A stretch of DNA of 64,000 nt from Xenorhabdus lircayensis. GTDB taxonomy: Bacteria; Pseudomonadota; Gammaproteobacteria; Enterobacterales; Enterobacteriaceae. Each line of letters starts with the position of its first letter. The stretch's first letter is position 1. Below, piece after piece: positions 9,836 to 20,827 of this stretch. Position numbers and translations under genes: made by a program. The notes under the pieces are model-generated. The model searched no databases. It had not been told where the DNA came from and worked only from the letters and a program-made list of their open reading frames with translations. The DNA lies in contig NZ_JACOII010000053.1 in assembly GCF_016306625.1 (NCBI RefSeq), positions 1 to 64,000 of the forward strand. Reading direction: 5' to 3'.

Positions 9836-11638
9836 GTGATAACAGACTCCCTGCATTCCTATCACTTGGTTAACCGATTACAGCAGCAAGCCAATGAATA
9901 TCCGGAAAAAATTGCATTTCGGCAATGGTCGCCATCAAAACAGCTCGAAATGAGTTGGCGAGAGGTCGAATGCACAACTAAATCCGTGGCAAAAGCATTA
10001 CTGTCATTGGGGGTAGAAGTGCAGGGAAAAGTTGGCATTTTTGCGCAGAATTGCATGGCGTGGTCATTGGCTGATCTAGCTATTCTTCAGCTACGGGCTG
10101 TGACAGTGCCGCTGTACGCGACCAGTACCTGTGATCAGGCAGCATTCATGCTCAATGATGCGGGGGCACGCGTGTTGTTCGTTGGTGAGCAGGAGCAATA
10201 TGATATTGCAATAACACTGATTGAACAGTGCCCCGAACTTGTTCATCTTATTGTGCTGGATGAATCTGTAGACTTGAAAGGTTGTCCACAGGCATTGTAT
10301 TTATCTACTTTTATTGCCAATGACCATGCACAATATCAATCAGAACTTGAAAGGCGCATTTCCGATCAGGATTTGAATGATCTCTTCACCTTAATTTATA
10401 CCTCCGGTACAACGGGAGAACCAAAGGGAGTGATGTTGGATTATCGCAATATCGCTTCACAGCTTTACCTGCATGACCAAAGATTGACATTGACCAAACA
10501 GGATGTATCGCTCAGTTTTCTGCCGTTATCTCACATCTTCGAGCGTGCGTGGAGCTATTATGTCATGCACACTGGCGCCCTGAATGTCTATTTGACCGAC
10601 ACAAATCTTGTGCGTGAGGCGATGACTGATGTGTGCCCAACGGTCATGTGTTCTGTTCCCCGTTTTTATGAAAAAGTGCATAGCGCGATCTTAGAGAAAG
10701 TTTCTCAGGCTCCTGTTTGGCGCAGAATGATTTTTAATTGGGCATTAAAGCGGGGAGAAAACCGCTGGATGCGCCAGCAGCAGAATAAAAAAGGTTGCCC
10801 ATTCACGCGTTGTAGCTACCAACTGGCCGACAAACTGGTGTTGAACAAGCTCCGTAATTTATTGGGTGGAAGAGTGCGTTTCCTGCCAGTGGCGGGAGCA
10901 CGTCTTGACGATGCGATTACTCGTTTCTTCCTGTCCATCGGTCTGAATATCAAATATGGCTACGGTATGACAGAAACTTGCGCCACCGTATCCTGCTGGG
11001 AAGAGAAAAATTATCTTTTGGGCTCAATTGGTACGCCATTGCCCGGTGTTGAGGTTCGCATCAGTACCGAGAGTGAGATCCAAGTGCGTGGTTCTATCGT
11101 CATGAAAGGTTATTTCAACCGCCCAGAGGAAACTGTCCATGCATTTACTGAAGATGGCTGGCTGCGGACGGGCGATGCCGGAGGGTTGGATGATGACGGT
11201 AACCTGTTCATCACCGAGCGCCTGAAAGATTTGATGAAAACCTCAACAGGCAAATATATTGCTCCGCAAATGATTGAAGGGATGTTAGGTCAAGATCGTT
11301 TTATTGAATATATTGCGGTTATTGCTGATGCCCGCCAATTTGTTTCTGCGCTGATTGTTCCCAGTTATGAAGCCATTGAGGAATATGCGAAATCTATTAA
11401 TCTTCATTATCAGGATAGAATTGAATTACTGAGCAGTCATCAAGTTATTGAACTGTTTGAGCAGCGTTTAAAGGACATGCAGAAAAATATTGTCAAATTC
11501 CATCAGGTCAAACGGTTTATTCTTTTGCCTGAAGCGTTTTCCATGGAAAAGGGAGAATTGACGCCGACATTGAAATTGCGCCGTAAGGTTATTTCACAGC
11601 GTTATCAGAGCGAAATTGAATCCATGTATCGGGATTGA
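9836..11638 (+). CDS. Long-chain fatty acid-CoA ligase-like AMP-forming enzyme
   Basis: This 600-aa member of the ANL superfamily activates a carboxylic acid as an acyl-adenylate and usually transfers it to CoA. Motifs in order are: the phosphate-binding loop IYTSGTTGEPKGVML (about residue 188), GYGMTETCATVSCW (about 380), the hinge region GWLRTGDAGGLDDDG and ERLKDLMKTSTGKYIAP (about 445-480), and a C-terminal lysine in FSMEKGELTPTLK. It resembles the FadD15-type soluble ligases rather than E. coli FadD. The start is GTG. It sits between leuO and ilvI, where E. coli has no gene, so it is an insertion. The substrate cannot be read from sequence; fatty-acid activation for lipid turnover or for lipopeptide synthesis is possible. 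Confidence 0.85.
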   Translation: MITDSLHSYHLVNRLQQQANEYPEKIAFRQWSPSKQLEMSWREVECTTKSVAKALLSLGVEVQGKVGIFAQNCMAWSLADLAILQLRAVTVPLYATSTCDQAAFMLNDAGARVLFVGEQEQYDIAITLIEQCPELVHLIVLDESVDLKGCPQALYLSTFIANDHAQYQSELERRISDQDLNDLFTLIYTSGTTGEPKGVMLDYRNIASQLYLHDQRLTLTKQDVSLSFLPLSHIFERAWSYYVMHTGALNVYLTDTNLVREAMTDVCPTVMCSVPRFYEKVHSAILEKVSQAPVWRRMIFNWALKRGENRWMRQQQNKKGCPFTRCSYQLADKLVLNKLRNLLGGRVRFLPVAGARLDDAITRFFLSIGLNIKYGYGMTETCATVSCWEEKNYLLGSIGTPLPGVEVRISTESEIQVRGSIVMKGYFNRPEETVHAFTEDGWLRTGDAGGLDDDGNLFITERLKDLMKTSTGKYIAPQMIEGMLGQDRFIEYIAVIADARQFVSALIVPSYEAIEEYAKSINLHYQDRIELLSSHQVIELFEQRLKDMQKNIVKFHQVKRFILLPEAFSMEKGELTPTLKLRRKVISQRYQSEIESMYRD

Positions 11639-11857
11639 AGGCAGATAAAAGATAGTCTCTCCATTAAAAAAATGTTTCCAGGATGTGAATTGATATTTGC
11701 TAAGGTTTGTATCTAACGTTATGTTAGTTAACTTAGCGTTATCAAATGATTCACTCTATATAAATAAGAAATGGAATAAATAAGGTTATTTTTGATAGTA
11801 GCCTTATGAAATTCCGACGATTAACTTGCAAACAAACAGAGCCTGGAGGCAAACTCG

Positions 11858-13585
11858 ATGGAGATGTTGTCAGGAGCCGAAATGGTCGTCAGATCGTTAA
11901 TCGATCAGGGCGTTGAACATGTGTTTGGTTATCCGGGCGGGGCTGTATTGGATATCTATGATGCCCTGCATACGGTTGGAGGAATCGAGCATATTCTGGT
12001 TCGCCATGAACAGGGTGCTGTTCATATGGCGGATGGATATGCCCGTTCCACGGGAAAAGTTGGGGTTGTTTTGGTGACATCCGGACCAGGGGCAACAAAT
12101 GCCATCACGGGAATTGCAACGGCATACATGGATTCAATTCCCATGGTGGTTCTGTCTGGTCAGGTTGCCAGCTCCCTGATAGGCAATGATGCTTTTCAGG
12201 AATGTGATATGGTGGGGATCTCTCGCCCCATCGTGAAACACAGTTTTCTGGTGAAAAAAGCAGAAGATATCCCAAATACGATTAAAAAAGCTTTTTATTT
12301 GGCCGCGAGTGGCCGACCTGGGCCTGTCGTTATCGACTTTCCTAAAGATACCGTCAATCCTGCATTGAAATTTCCGTATGTGTACCCTGAAAAAATTAAT
12401 ATGCGTTCGTACAACCCTACCGTTCAGGGGCACAAAGGGCAGATTAAGCGTGTATTGAAAACCCTGCTGAATGCGAAAAAACCTGTGCTTTATGTCGGTG
12501 GCGGTGCCATCAATTCGGCATGTTCTGCAGAGTTGTTGACGCTGGTTGAACGTTTTCGTATTCCGGTCGTCAGCTCGCTGATGGGGTTGGGGGCATTTCC
12601 TGCGACTCATCAGCAAAGTTTGGGCATGCTGGGGATGCACGGCACTTTCGAAGCCAATAAAGCGATGCACAATTCCGATGTGATTTTTGCAGTGGGAGTG
12701 CGCTTTGACGATCGTACGACCAATAATCTGGAAAAATATTGTCCAGAAGCGACGATACTGCATATTGATATCGACCCTACTTCGATTTCGAAAACGGTGG
12801 CGGCGGATATCCCTATCGTTGGGGATGCCAAACAGGTACTTGGTCAGATGCTGGAATTGTTGGATTCTACAGAAGATACCCAAGATCCAGATGCCCTGAA
12901 AGATTGGTGGCTTTCCATCGAACAGTGGCGTAGCCGCAAATGTCTTGATTACGATCGCACTACAGCGAAGATTAAGCCACAGGCTGTGATTGAAACCCTT
13001 TACCATCTAACCGAGGGTAAGGCGTATCTTGCGTCAGATGTTGGTCAACATCAGATGTTTGCCGCTTTGCATTATCCATTTGATAAGCCAAGGCAGTGGA
13101 TTAATTCCGGTGGCTTGGGAACCATGGGATTTGGCCTGCCCGCGGCGCTCGGTGTGAAGTTGGCAAAACCTGATGCCACGGTTGTATGCGTGACAGGGGA
13201 TGGTAGCATCCAGATGAATATCCAAGAATTGTCCACTGCCTTGCAATATGGTTTGCCTGTTCTGGTACTGAACCTGAATAACCGTTTCTTGGGGATGGTA
13301 AAACAATGGCAGGACATGATATACGCGGGTCGTCATTCTCAATCCTATATGGAATCCCTACCTGATTTCGTCAAATTGGCTGAGGCTTATGGTCACATTG
13401 GTATTTCCATCCAAACTTACGAGGAGTTGGAGACGAAATTGGCCCATGCCCTGCATGAAGTCACTGAAAATCAACGTCTGGTTTTCGTGGATGTTACCGT
13501 TGATGAAACAGAACACGTTTATCCAATGCAGATCCGTGGAGGGGCAATGGATGAAATGTGGTTAAGCAAAACAGAGAGGACCTGA
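11858..13585 (+). CDS. ilvI: Acetolactate synthase III large subunit
   Basis: IlvI is the catalytic subunit of acetohydroxyacid synthase III and makes acetolactate or acetohydroxybutyrate from pyruvate for valine, leucine and isoleucine. It has 575 aa. The N-terminal thiamine-binding domain carries the catalytic Glu in [16 protein letters not shown] central FAD-binding domain follows, and the C-terminal TPP domain shows the [19 protein letters not shown] metal and cofactor motif ending in NN. The start follows GGAGGC at close range. It is two bp from ilvH, and the two subunits form the holoenzyme. Lrp control is usual in E. coli; the 220-bp upstream region is AT-rich but I cannot define Lrp sites. 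Confidence 0.97.
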   Translation: MEMLSGAEMVVRSLIDQGVEHVFGYPGGAVLDIYDALHTVGGIEHILVRHEQGAVHMADGYARSTGKVGVVLVTSGPGATNAITGIATAYMDSIPMVVLSGQVASSLIGNDAFQECDMVGISRPIVKHSFLVKKAEDIPNTIKKAFYLAASGRPGPVVIDFPKDTVNPALKFPYVYPEKINMRSYNPTVQGHKGQIKRVLKTLLNAKKPVLYVGGGAINSACSAELLTLVERFRIPVVSSLMGLGAFPATHQQSLGMLGMHGTFEANKAMHNSDVIFAVGVRFDDRTTNNLEKYCPEATILHIDIDPTSISKTVAADIPIVGDAKQVLGQMLELLDSTEDTQDPDALKDWWLSIEQWRSRKCLDYDRTTAKIKPQAVIETLYHLTEGKAYLASDVGQHQMFAALHYPFDKPRQWINSGGLGTMGFGLPAALGVKLAKPDATVVCVTGDGSIQMNIQELSTALQYGLPVLVLNLNNRFLGMVKQWQDMIYAGRHSQSYMESLPDFVKLAEAYGHIGISIQTYEELETKLAHALHEVTENQRLVFVDVTVDETEHVYPMQIRGGAMDEMWLSKTERT

Positions 13586-13587
13586 TC

Positions 13588-14079
13588 ATGCGCCGGATTT
13601 TGTCTGTATTACTTGAAAACGAATCGGGAGCATTATCCCGCGTGATTGGCTTGTTTTCTCAGCGGGGTTACAACATTGAAAGCCTGACGGTCGCTCCGAC
13701 TGAAGATCCAACATTGTCACGCATGACCATTCAGACCAAAGGCGATGCCAAGGTGCTGGAGCAAATCGAGAAGCAATTGCATAAATTGGTAGATGTGCTG
13801 CGGGTCAATGAATTAACTGCGGGGCCTCATGTTGAGCGTGAAATTATGTTGGTGAAATTACAGGCCAGCGGATACGGTCGGGAAGAAATCAAGCGTAGCA
13901 CGGATATTTTTCGCGGACAGATCGTTGATGTAACGTCAACGCTGTATACCGTCCAATTAGTCGGAACGAGCGAAAAGCTGGACGCTTTCCTTGATTCAGT
14001 AAGAGAGGTGGCTGAGATTGTGGAAGTTGCGCGCTCAGGCATTGTTGGTGTTTCTCGCGGAGATAAAATTATGCGATGA
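13588..14079 (+). CDS. ilvH: Acetolactate synthase III regulatory subunit
   Basis: IlvH is the 163-aa small subunit that stabilises IlvI and confers valine feedback inhibition. An N-terminal ACT domain ([20 protein letters not shown], residues 2-75) is followed by the conserved C-terminal domain. I chose the ATG at 13588 rather than the upstream 13558 because it matches the E. coli start exactly and follows AGAGAGGA; the upstream codons belong to the ilvI tail. Confidence 0.97.
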   Translation: MRRILSVLLENESGALSRVIGLFSQRGYNIESLTVAPTEDPTLSRMTIQTKGDAKVLEQIEKQLHKLVDVLRVNELTAGPHVEREIMLVKLQASGYGREEIKRSTDIFRGQIVDVTSTLYTVQLVGTSEKLDAFLDSVREVAEIVEVARSGIVGVSRGDKIMR

Positions 14080-14118
14080 AAAATCGTAATCTGCGGGTTA
14101 AAATACAGATATTCATTG

Positions 14119-14144
14119 AGCCCTATTGTAAAGTAGGGCTTTTT
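14119..14144 (+). terminator. ilvIH terminator
   Basis: AGCCCTA and TAGGGCT form a 7-bp stem with an 8-nt loop followed by TTTT, 40 bp after ilvH. Confidence 0.75.
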
Positions 14145-14167
14145 CATCATCTTACTGAGGGGTTAAT

Positions 14168-15175
14168 GTGAAACTGGATGAGATCGCCCGCTTAGCAGGT
14201 GTTTCACGTACTACGGCCAGTTATGTCATCAATGGTAAAGCCAAGCAATATCGTGTCAGTGATAAAACAGTAGAAAAAGTGATGGCCGTGGTCAGAGAAC
14301 ACAATTACCATCCTAATGCTGTTGCTGCCGGTCTTCGGGCGGGGCGCACCCGTTCAATTGGTTTAGTCATACCCGATTTGGAAAATACGAGTTACACTCG
14401 CATAGCCAATTATCTTGAACGTCAGGCGCGGCAGCGTGGATACCAGCTATTGATCGCATGTTCTGAAGATCAGCCTGATAATGAGATGCGTTGTGTTGAG
14501 CATCTTCTGCAACGTCAGGTTGATGCTATCATTGTTTCCACCGCCTTGCCTCCTGAACATCCTTTCTATCAGCGTTGGGCAAATCGTTCACTGCCCATCA
14601 TTGCGCTTGACCGTGCGCTGGACAGTGAGCATTTTATCAGTGTTGTCGGGGATGACCTTGAAGATGCGAAAATGTTGGCACAGGAATTGGCGCAATTCCC
14701 CGCAGAATCTGTCCTTTATTTGGGGGCATTGCCTGAATTATCGGTTAGCTTCTTGCGTGAACAAGGCTTCCGTGAAGCGTGGGAGCATGATCCTCGGGAA
14801 GTGAATTATCTGTATGCGAATAGCTATGAGCGTGAAGCAGCGGCTGAAGTATTTACGTCATGGTTGGAATCAAACCCTGTTCCTCAAGCACTCTATACCA
14901 CTTCGTTTGCGTTGCTTCAGGGAGTCATGGATACCATTCTCAAGCGTAGTGGCCGCTTACCGGGCCAATTGGTTATTGCCACATTTGGCGATCATGAGTT
15001 GCTCGACTTCCTCGAATGTCCGGTATTGTCTGTAGCACAACGTCATCGTGATGTCGCCGAATGTGCTCTTGAGCTGGTATTGGCCAGTTTGGATGAAAAG
15101 CAACGGCCAGCGCCTGGAATAACCCGAATGCGCCGTCATTTATGCCGTCGTGGCAAGCTGAGTCGAAAAGCCTAA
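14168..15175 (+). CDS. cra: Catabolite repressor/activator Cra (FruR)
   Basis: Cra is a LacI-family dimeric regulator that responds to fructose phosphates and steers flux between glycolysis and gluconeogenesis. It has 335 aa. The N-terminal helix-turn-helix and hinge helix ([20 protein letters not shown], residues 1-60) are essentially identical to E. coli, and a periplasmic-binding-protein-like sugar-phosphate domain follows. The start is GTG, as in E. coli, with GAGGGG upstream. Its place between ilvH and mraZ is conserved. Confidence 0.97.
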   Translation: MKLDEIARLAGVSRTTASYVINGKAKQYRVSDKTVEKVMAVVREHNYHPNAVAAGLRAGRTRSIGLVIPDLENTSYTRIANYLERQARQRGYQLLIACSEDQPDNEMRCVEHLLQRQVDAIIVSTALPPEHPFYQRWANRSLPIIALDRALDSEHFISVVGDDLEDAKMLAQELAQFPAESVLYLGALPELSVSFLREQGFREAWEHDPREVNYLYANSYEREAAAEVFTSWLESNPVPQALYTTSFALLQGVMDTILKRSGRLPGQLVIATFGDHELLDFLECPVLSVAQRHRDVAECALELVLASLDEKQRPAPGITRMRRHLCRRGKLSRKA

Positions 15176-15181
15176 TTGAGT

Positions 15182-15202
15182 ACCCTCATTGAAAATGAGG
15201 GT
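15182..15202 (+). terminator. cra terminator candidate
   Basis: ACCCTCATT and AATGAGGGT make a 9-bp stem with a GAA loop right after the cra stop. The T tail is weak (GCTGTTT). Confidence 0.6.
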
Positions 15203-15732
15203 GCTGTTTGGCCCACCAAAATCATCGAAATACACTTGTTGCCATAATTTTGAGACTATTCTGACTAAAATTCTCTTAAACAGAGTTCTATGACCGTTAA
15301 AATCGATAATATGTTATTTAAATTAACAAGGTGAATAATTCTTCACTTAAACAATATTATTTATGTGTGTTACTTTTTTTGTAGCGATGTTTTTTCTATT
15401 TGATTGATATCTAATTATTTTTACTCTTTGGATAATCATTTGATTTCATTTAGTTATTATTTTTCATGCTATTGTAACTTAAATGCATTTTTATTATTGA
15501 TAGGTTTATGATGATTAACAATTAGGCAATAATGAGATATAAGTTACATAAATTAATTTAAGTGGTAATTATTTGCTCTAAATTCAACTCCTAAGAAGGC
15601 TATCTACAGCTTTGTTAAATTATTCAAAATTATCATGGTGTTATCTATTATTAATATAGCCAGATCTGAAAAATCCTTCTTTTTCTCTTCCCAATCTTTC
15701 TGTAAATCTAGCTAAAGCGCACGGGCTCTGGC
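15203..15732. other. AT-rich gap upstream of Pmra
   Basis: No gene or clear structure is seen in this 530-bp AT-rich stretch between cra and the mra promoter. It is longer than the E. coli spacer as I recall it. Confidence 0.5.
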
Positions 15733-15762
15733 TTGACAAGGTTTTCATACCATCCGTAAACT
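15733..15762 (+). promoter_or_regulatory. Pmra promoter of the dcw cluster
   Basis: TTGACA at 15733-15738 is 18 bp from TAAACT at 15757-15762. The arrangement TTGACAAG...CCGTAAACTC closely matches the E. coli mra promoter, which drives the first genes of the division and cell-wall cluster. Confidence 0.8.
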
Positions 15763-15770
15763 CTTAATTG

Positions 15771-15803
15771 TGGTGATTTGTGGGATAATGTGGAGATTTG
15801 GGC
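15771..15803 (+). promoter_or_regulatory. MraZ operator repeats
   Basis: TGGTG (15771), TGGGA (15781) and TGGAG (15791) are spaced exactly 10 bp apart, with a further TGGGC at 15799. This fits the TGGGN-N5 direct-repeat operator through which MraZ represses its own promoter, and it lies just downstream of the -10 element. Confidence 0.75.
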
Positions 15804-15823
15804 CATCAAGGGGTAACCTGAGT

Positions 15824-16282
15824 ATGTTTCGTGGAGCAACACTGGTTAATCTCGATAGTAAAGGGCGGCTCACTGTACCTGCCCGATATAGAGAAACGCT
15901 GAATGAGGAATCAACAGGTCAAATGGTTTGTACCATTGATCTCCATCAGCCGTGCCTGTTGCTTTATATATTACCCGAATGGGAAATCATCGAAGAAAAG
16001 TTATCTCGCTTATCCAGCATGAATCCAGCCGAACGTCGAGTTCAACGTTTGTTATTGGGACACGCCAGTGAATGTCAAATGGACAATGCAGGGCGTCTTT
16101 TATTAGCTAATACATTGCGTCAGCATGCAGGGCTAACAAAAGAGGTCATGCTGGTTGGGCAATTTAATAAATTTGAATTGTGGGATGAACAAGTTTGGTA
16201 TCAGCAAGTACAGAATGATATTGCGACTGAACAGTCCACACAAGAACCTTTATCAGCACGGCTACAGGATTTATCACTATAA
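15824..16282 (+). CDS. mraZ: Transcriptional regulator MraZ
   Basis: MraZ is a 152-aa AbrB/SpoVT-like DNA-binding protein that autoregulates the dcw cluster. Two MraZ repeats each carry the DxxGR signature ([13 protein letters not shown] near residue 10 and [14 protein letters not shown] near residue 88). I chose the ATG at 15824, which gives the family length and the E. coli start [15 protein letters not shown], rather than an upstream in-frame codon inside the operator. Confidence 0.97.
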   Translation: MFRGATLVNLDSKGRLTVPARYRETLNEESTGQMVCTIDLHQPCLLLYILPEWEIIEEKLSRLSSMNPAERRVQRLLLGHASECQMDNAGRLLLANTLRQHAGLTKEVMLVGQFNKFELWDEQVWYQQVQNDIATEQSTQEPLSARLQDLSL

Positions 16283-16284
16283 AC

Positions 16285-17229
16285 ATGGCAAATAGTCATT
16301 TTAAACATACCAGTGTATTACTGGATGAAGCTGTCAATGGACTGAATATTCAAGAAGATGGAATTTATATAGATGGGACATTTGGACGGGGGGGACACTC
16401 TCGCCTGATTTTGTCGAAATTAGGGCCTAATGGACGTTTGATCGCGATTGATCGCGATCCACAAGCCATTGAAGCGTCAAAGGCGATTACTGACAAGCGT
16501 TTTTCTATCATGCATGGGCCATTTTCGGAATTGGCAACTTACGTAGAAGACGCTGGTCTAGTTGGGAAGATTGATGGCGTACTGCTGGATTTAGGGGTTT
16601 CTTCCCCACAACTGGATGATCCTGAACGTGGTTTTTCATTTATGCGTGATGGGCCACTGGATATGCGGATGGACCCTACGCGTGGGCAGTCTGCCTCAGA
16701 ATGGTTGATGAAAGCTGAAGCAGATGACATAGCATGGGTGCTGAAAACATTTGGTGAAGAACGTTTTGCCAAGCGTATCGCGAGAGCCATTGTGGCACGC
16801 AATCAGGAACAACCAATGACGCGGACCCGAGAGTTGGCAGAAGTCATTGCTCAGGCAAGCCCAATAAAGGAAAGGCATAAGCATCCGGCAACACGCAGTT
16901 TTCAGGCTATCAGGATTTACATTAACAGTGAACTGGAAGAGATCGAACGTGCATTAGATGGCGCACTGCGCGTTCTGGCACCACAGGGGCGATTATCTGT
17001 CATCAGTTTCCACTCATTGGAAGATCGCATAGTGAAACGCTTTATCCGACAACACAGTCAGGGGCCACAGGTTCCCGTCGGTTTGCCTCTCACGGAAGCG
17101 CAGTTAAAGGCGCTGGGAGGGCGAAGCCTGAAATCCATTGGCAAAATGCAACCTTCAGGGGACGAAGTGGCTACAAATCCAAGGGCGAGAAGCTCGGTTT
17201 TGCGATTTGCTGAAAAGGCGGGGGAATAA
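16285..17229 (+). CDS. rsmH: 16S rRNA m4C1402 methyltransferase RsmH
   Basis: RsmH (MraW) is a SAM-dependent enzyme that methylates N4 of C1402 in the 16S rRNA decoding centre. It has 314 aa. The SAM-binding motif is visible ([16 protein letters not shown], residues about 24-40), as are [20 protein letters not shown] and the C-terminal [16 protein letters not shown] block. It lies two bp after mraZ, and its stop overlaps the ftsL start as TAATG. Confidence 0.97.
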   Translation: MANSHFKHTSVLLDEAVNGLNIQEDGIYIDGTFGRGGHSRLILSKLGPNGRLIAIDRDPQAIEASKAITDKRFSIMHGPFSELATYVEDAGLVGKIDGVLLDLGVSSPQLDDPERGFSFMRDGPLDMRMDPTRGQSASEWLMKAEADDIAWVLKTFGEERFAKRIARAIVARNQEQPMTRTRELAEVIAQASPIKERHKHPATRSFQAIRIYINSELEEIERALDGALRVLAPQGRLSVISFHSLEDRIVKRFIRQHSQGPQVPVGLPLTEAQLKALGGRSLKSIGKMQPSGDEVATNPRARSSVLRFAEKAGE

Positions 17230-17546
17230 TGGCTGGTGAACGTCATGGGTTAGTCGGGGTTATCGGCGGGGATTTAATCCGTAGTGCCAAGATCCCACTG
17301 ATTTTGCTAGTAGCTGTTGTGGTTTCAGCTATCGGCGTTGTGACGGTCACACATCAGACTCGTTTATTGACTGCGGATAAAGAGCGTCAAGTGATTCAGC
17401 TTGATGCTCAGGATATTGAATGGCGTAACCTGCTCCTTGAAGAGAATGCTCTGGGTGATCACAGTCGGATTGAACGGATTGCGACTGAAAAATTGCAGAT
17501 GCAACACGTTGATCCAGTTAAAGAAAATATTGTGATAACTCAATGA
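17229..17546 (+). CDS. ftsL: Cell division protein FtsL
   Basis: FtsL is a 105-aa bitopic inner-membrane divisome protein that works with FtsB and FtsQ and helps activate FtsWI. A short cytoplasmic tail is followed by one membrane segment (about residues 23-44, [19 protein letters not shown]) and a periplasmic coiled coil with heptad leucines. The initiation codon overlaps the rsmH stop by one base, indicating translational coupling. Confidence 0.95.
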   Translation: MAGERHGLVGVIGGDLIRSAKIPLILLVAVVVSAIGVVTVTHQTRLLTADKERQVIQLDAQDIEWRNLLLEENALGDHSRIERIATEKLQMQHVDPVKENIVITQ

Positions 17547-17573
17547 GTCCAGTTGACAACCAAAAGGTAGGCG

Positions 17574-19328
17574 ATGAAAGCTGCACGCTCTTTAAAGTTG
17601 AAAAAGCAAGAAGATAAAGCAAGTTTTGTAAGCTGGCGTTTTGCCTTGCTGTGTGGGGGCATTGGGTTTGCTTTGATCGGGCTTTTGATTCGTGTTGCCT
17701 ATTTGCAGATCATCAATCCTGACCGTTTGGTAAAAGAAGGTGATTCGCGTTCCCTGCGCGTCCAGGCCATCCCAACCGCCCGTGGCATGATAAACGATCG
17801 CAATGGGCGTCCGCTGGCGGTCAGTGTGCCCGTTGATGCTGTCTGGGCCGATCCCAAAGAAGTGTTTGAAAAAGGTGGCATCACAGATGATACCCGCTGG
17901 AGGGCTCTGGCTGATGCACTTTCTATTCCGCTTGAGCAATTGACCAGCAAAATCAGTGATTATCCTAATGGGCGCTTTGTTTACCTTGCCCGCCAAGTGA
18001 ACACTTCCATCAGTGATTATGTCGAGAAGTTGAAGTTACCCGGTATCTATTTGCGTCAGGAGTCTCGCCGTTATTACCCGGCAGGGCAGGTGACGGCACA
18101 CATTATTGGGGTAACCAACATTGATGGTAAGGGAATTGAGGGCGTTGAAAAAAGCTTTGACAGTTGGCTGACGGGAAGGCCGGGCAGCCGGACGGTGCGT
18201 AAAGATCGCACAGGGCGTGTCATTGAAGATATCTCATCCACAGATAGTCGGGCGGCCCACGATCTGACGCTCAGTATTGATGATCGCCTTCAGACTTTGG
18301 TGTATCGCGAACTGACTAAAGCCGTCTCACTGAACAAAGCTGAATCCGGGACGGCCGTATTGGTTGATGTCAATACGGGCGAAGTATTGGCGATGGCAAA
18401 CAGCCCATCTTATAACCCGAATAATTTGGCGGGAACACCTAAAGATGCAATGCGTAACCGCGCCATCACCGATATTTTTGAGCCTGGTTCCACGGTGAAA
18501 CCGCTGGTGGTGATGAGTGCGCTGAACAGTGGCATTGTCAAAGAAAATACGGTGTTGGATACCAGGCCGTATCGAGTCACGTATGGTTCGAGGGGGCATG
18601 AAATCAAAGACGTTGCTCCACGTCCAGAGTTGACTATTACCGGAATTTTGCAGAAGTCGAGTAACGTCGGTGTTTCCAAGCTGGCGTTAGCGATGCCCGC
18701 CTTAGAGCTGGTAGATGTTTATTCACGCTTTGGGATGGGAAAACCGACCAATCTGGGGCTGGTCGGAGAAAGTAGTGGCTTATTTCCAACAAATAAACAA
18801 CGGTGGTCGGATCTTGATAGGGCCACCTTTTCTTTCGGCTACGGGCTGATGATAACACCATTACAGTTAGCGCGAGTCTATGCAACGATCGGCAGCTTGG
18901 GCGTTTATCGTCCATTGTCAATTACCAAGGTTGATCCCCCGGTACCAGGAAGTCGGGTATTTCCTGAGTCTGTCATGCGGACCGTGGTGCACATGATGGA
19001 GAGTGTCGCATTACCGGGAGGTGGTGGTGTACGGGCAGCGATAAAAGGTTATCGCATTGCAATTAAAACCGGTACGGCAAAAAAAGTTGGGCCGGATGGC
19101 AAGTACGTTAATAAGTATATTTCTTATACCGCAGGGATTGCACCTGCGAGTAATCCACGGTTTGCACTGGTTGTGATCGTCAATGATCCACAAGCAGGTA
19201 AATATTACGGCGGTGCGGTTTCGGCGCCCATCTTCGGAACTATCATGAGTGGTGTTCTACGTACGATGAACGTTGAACCAGATGCCTTGCCTGTGGGTGA
19301 TAAAAACGAATTTGTGACTAATCAATAA
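17574..19328 (+). CDS. ftsI: Peptidoglycan D,D-transpeptidase FtsI (PBP3)
   Basis: FtsI is the septal class B penicillin-binding protein that cross-links new peptidoglycan with FtsW. It has 584 aa. There is one N-terminal membrane anchor (about residues 22-44) and a dimerisation/pedestal domain. The transpeptidase domain carries the catalytic Ser306 in STVK, the SSN motif at 362-364 and KTGT at 498-501. Order and spacing of motifs match E. coli PBP3 (588 aa). Confidence 0.97.
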   Translation: MKAARSLKLKKQEDKASFVSWRFALLCGGIGFALIGLLIRVAYLQIINPDRLVKEGDSRSLRVQAIPTARGMINDRNGRPLAVSVPVDAVWADPKEVFEKGGITDDTRWRALADALSIPLEQLTSKISDYPNGRFVYLARQVNTSISDYVEKLKLPGIYLRQESRRYYPAGQVTAHIIGVTNIDGKGIEGVEKSFDSWLTGRPGSRTVRKDRTGRVIEDISSTDSRAAHDLTLSIDDRLQTLVYRELTKAVSLNKAESGTAVLVDVNTGEVLAMANSPSYNPNNLAGTPKDAMRNRAITDIFEPGSTVKPLVVMSALNSGIVKENTVLDTRPYRVTYGSRGHEIKDVAPRPELTITGILQKSSNVGVSKLALAMPALELVDVYSRFGMGKPTNLGLVGESSGLFPTNKQRWSDLDRATFSFGYGLMITPLQLARVYATIGSLGVYRPLSITKVDPPVPGSRVFPESVMRTVVHMMESVALPGGGGVRAAIKGYRIAIKTGTAKKVGPDGKYVNKYISYTAGIAPASNPRFALVVIVNDPQAGKYYGGAVSAPIFGTIMSGVLRTMNVEPDALPVGDKNEFVTNQ

Positions 19329-19339
19329 AGAGGATAAAA

Positions 19340-20827
19340 GTGGCAGATCGTAATTTACGCGATTTACTGGCTCCTTGGGGTGTCGAGACACCGGAGCTTC
19401 CGCTACGCGAAATGACATTGGACAGCCGTAAGGCGGCTGCCGGAGATCTGTTTGTTGCGGTTCAAGGGCATCAAACAGATGGTCGGAAGTATATTCCTCA
19501 AGCCATCGCCCAAGGCGTCGCTGCGGTGATTGCAGAAGCGAAGGGAAAAGCGGATCACCGCACGATACAGAAGATGCACGGTGTTCCGGTTATCTATTTG
19601 GATGATTTAAATAATAAATTATCAAAACTGGCTGGCGAATTTTACCAACATCCCGGTAATAAGCTGAAATTAGTAGGTGTTACCGGAACCAACGGAAAAA
19701 CGACGACAACACAATTGCTGGCGCAATGGAGCCAGGGGCTTGGTGAAACCAGCGCTGTGATGGGAACGGTAGGAAATGGGCTGCTGGGCATGGTGGTGCC
19801 AAGCGAAAATACTACGGGTTCTGCCGTTGATATCCAGCTTGATTTACAGCAACTTGTTAATCAAAACGCGACCTTTGCTGCGATGGAGGTCTCTTCACAT
19901 GGGCTGATTCAGGGAAGAGTGGCTGCGTTACCGTTTCAAGCGGCCATTTTTACTAATTTAAGCCGTGATCACCTTGATTATCATGGTGATATGGAAAATT
20001 ACGAAGATGCCAAATGGATGCTGTTCAGCAACCATGATGTGAAACAAAAAATCATCAATGCTGATGATGCAGTGGGGCAGAAATGGTTGTCTCGCTTGCC
20101 GGAAGCGGTCGCTGTCACGATGGAAAACCGCTTGCCGGAAAATTGGCAAGGGAGCTGGTTATCGGCCAATGAAGTTCATTATCACGACAAAGGTGCCTCT
20201 ATTGCGTTTACTTCCAGTTGGGGAAATGGAATGTTCGACAGCCCTCTTATGGGCGCATTCAATGTCAGCAACTTGCTATTGGCGCTTGCGACTTTGTTGT
20301 CACTGGAATATCCCTTAGAAAAATTGCTGGCAACGGCTTCTTGTCTGGAACCTGTCTGTGGGCGTATGGAAGTCTTTTCCGCTGTGGGTCGCCCCACTGT
20401 TGTCGTAGATTATGCCCATACACCTGATGCTTTGGAAAAAGCGTTATCTGCGGCTCGCCTGCACTGTAAGGGGAAACTCTGGTGCGTATTTGGTTGTGGT
20501 GGTGATCGTGATAAAGGCAAGCGTCCATTGATGGGCGGCGTTGCAGAACAAGGCTCTGATCGCGTGGTTGTTACTGATGATAATCCTCGCAGTGAAGAAC
20601 CTTATGCGATTGTGGCGGATATCCTGAAAGGGTTCATCGATCCGGGTTGTGCTATGGCGATTCATGGCCGCGTTGAAGCTGTTACCAGCGCCATTATGCA
20701 GGCAGCCGAAGAAGACGTTGTTCTTGTGGCAGGTAAAGGCCATGAAGATTATCAACTGGTCGGCAATCGTCGTTTGGATTACTCAGATCGCCTGACCGTT
20801 GCACGTTTGCTGGGAGTAATCGCATGA
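19340..20827 (+). CDS. murE: UDP-MurNAc-L-Ala-D-Glu:meso-Dap ligase MurE
   Basis: MurE adds meso-diaminopimelate to the peptidoglycan precursor using ATP. It has 495 aa. The Mur ligase P-loop is [17 protein letters not shown] (about residue 112). The [11 protein letters not shown] segment contains the DNPR motif that specifies meso-Dap, confirming Gram-negative-type peptidoglycan. The start is GTG after AAAGAGGAT. The end overlaps murF by four bases (ATGA). Confidence 0.97.
   Translation: MADRNLRDLLAPWGVETPELPLREMTLDSRKAAAGDLFVAVQGHQTDGRKYIPQAIAQGVAAVIAEAKGKADHRTIQKMHGVPVIYLDDLNNKLSKLAGEFYQHPGNKLKLVGVTGTNGKTTTTQLLAQWSQGLGETSAVMGTVGNGLLGMVVPSENTTGSAVDIQLDLQQLVNQNATFAAMEVSSHGLIQGRVAALPFQAAIFTNLSRDHLDYHGDMENYEDAKWMLFSNHDVKQKIINADDAVGQKWLSRLPEAVAVTMENRLPENWQGSWLSANEVHYHDKGASIAFTSSWGNGMFDSPLMGAFNVSNLLLALATLLSLEYPLEKLLATASCLEPVCGRMEVFSAVGRPTVVVDYAHTPDALEKALSAARLHCKGKLWCVFGCGGDRDKGKRPLMGGVAEQGSDRVVVTDDNPRSEEPYAIVADILKGFIDPGCAMAIHGRVEAVTSAIMQAAEEDVVLVAGKGHEDYQLVGNRRLDYSDRLTVARLLGVIA

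Noticed and set aside
9638-9865. 75-aa minus-strand open frame
   Set aside because: It overlaps the start of the acyl-CoA synthetase-like gene, with no ribosome binding site or motif.
12134-13006. 290-aa open frame antisense to ilvI
   Set aside because: It lies wholly inside ilvI, has low-complexity basic composition with no family motifs, and is a codon-bias shadow.
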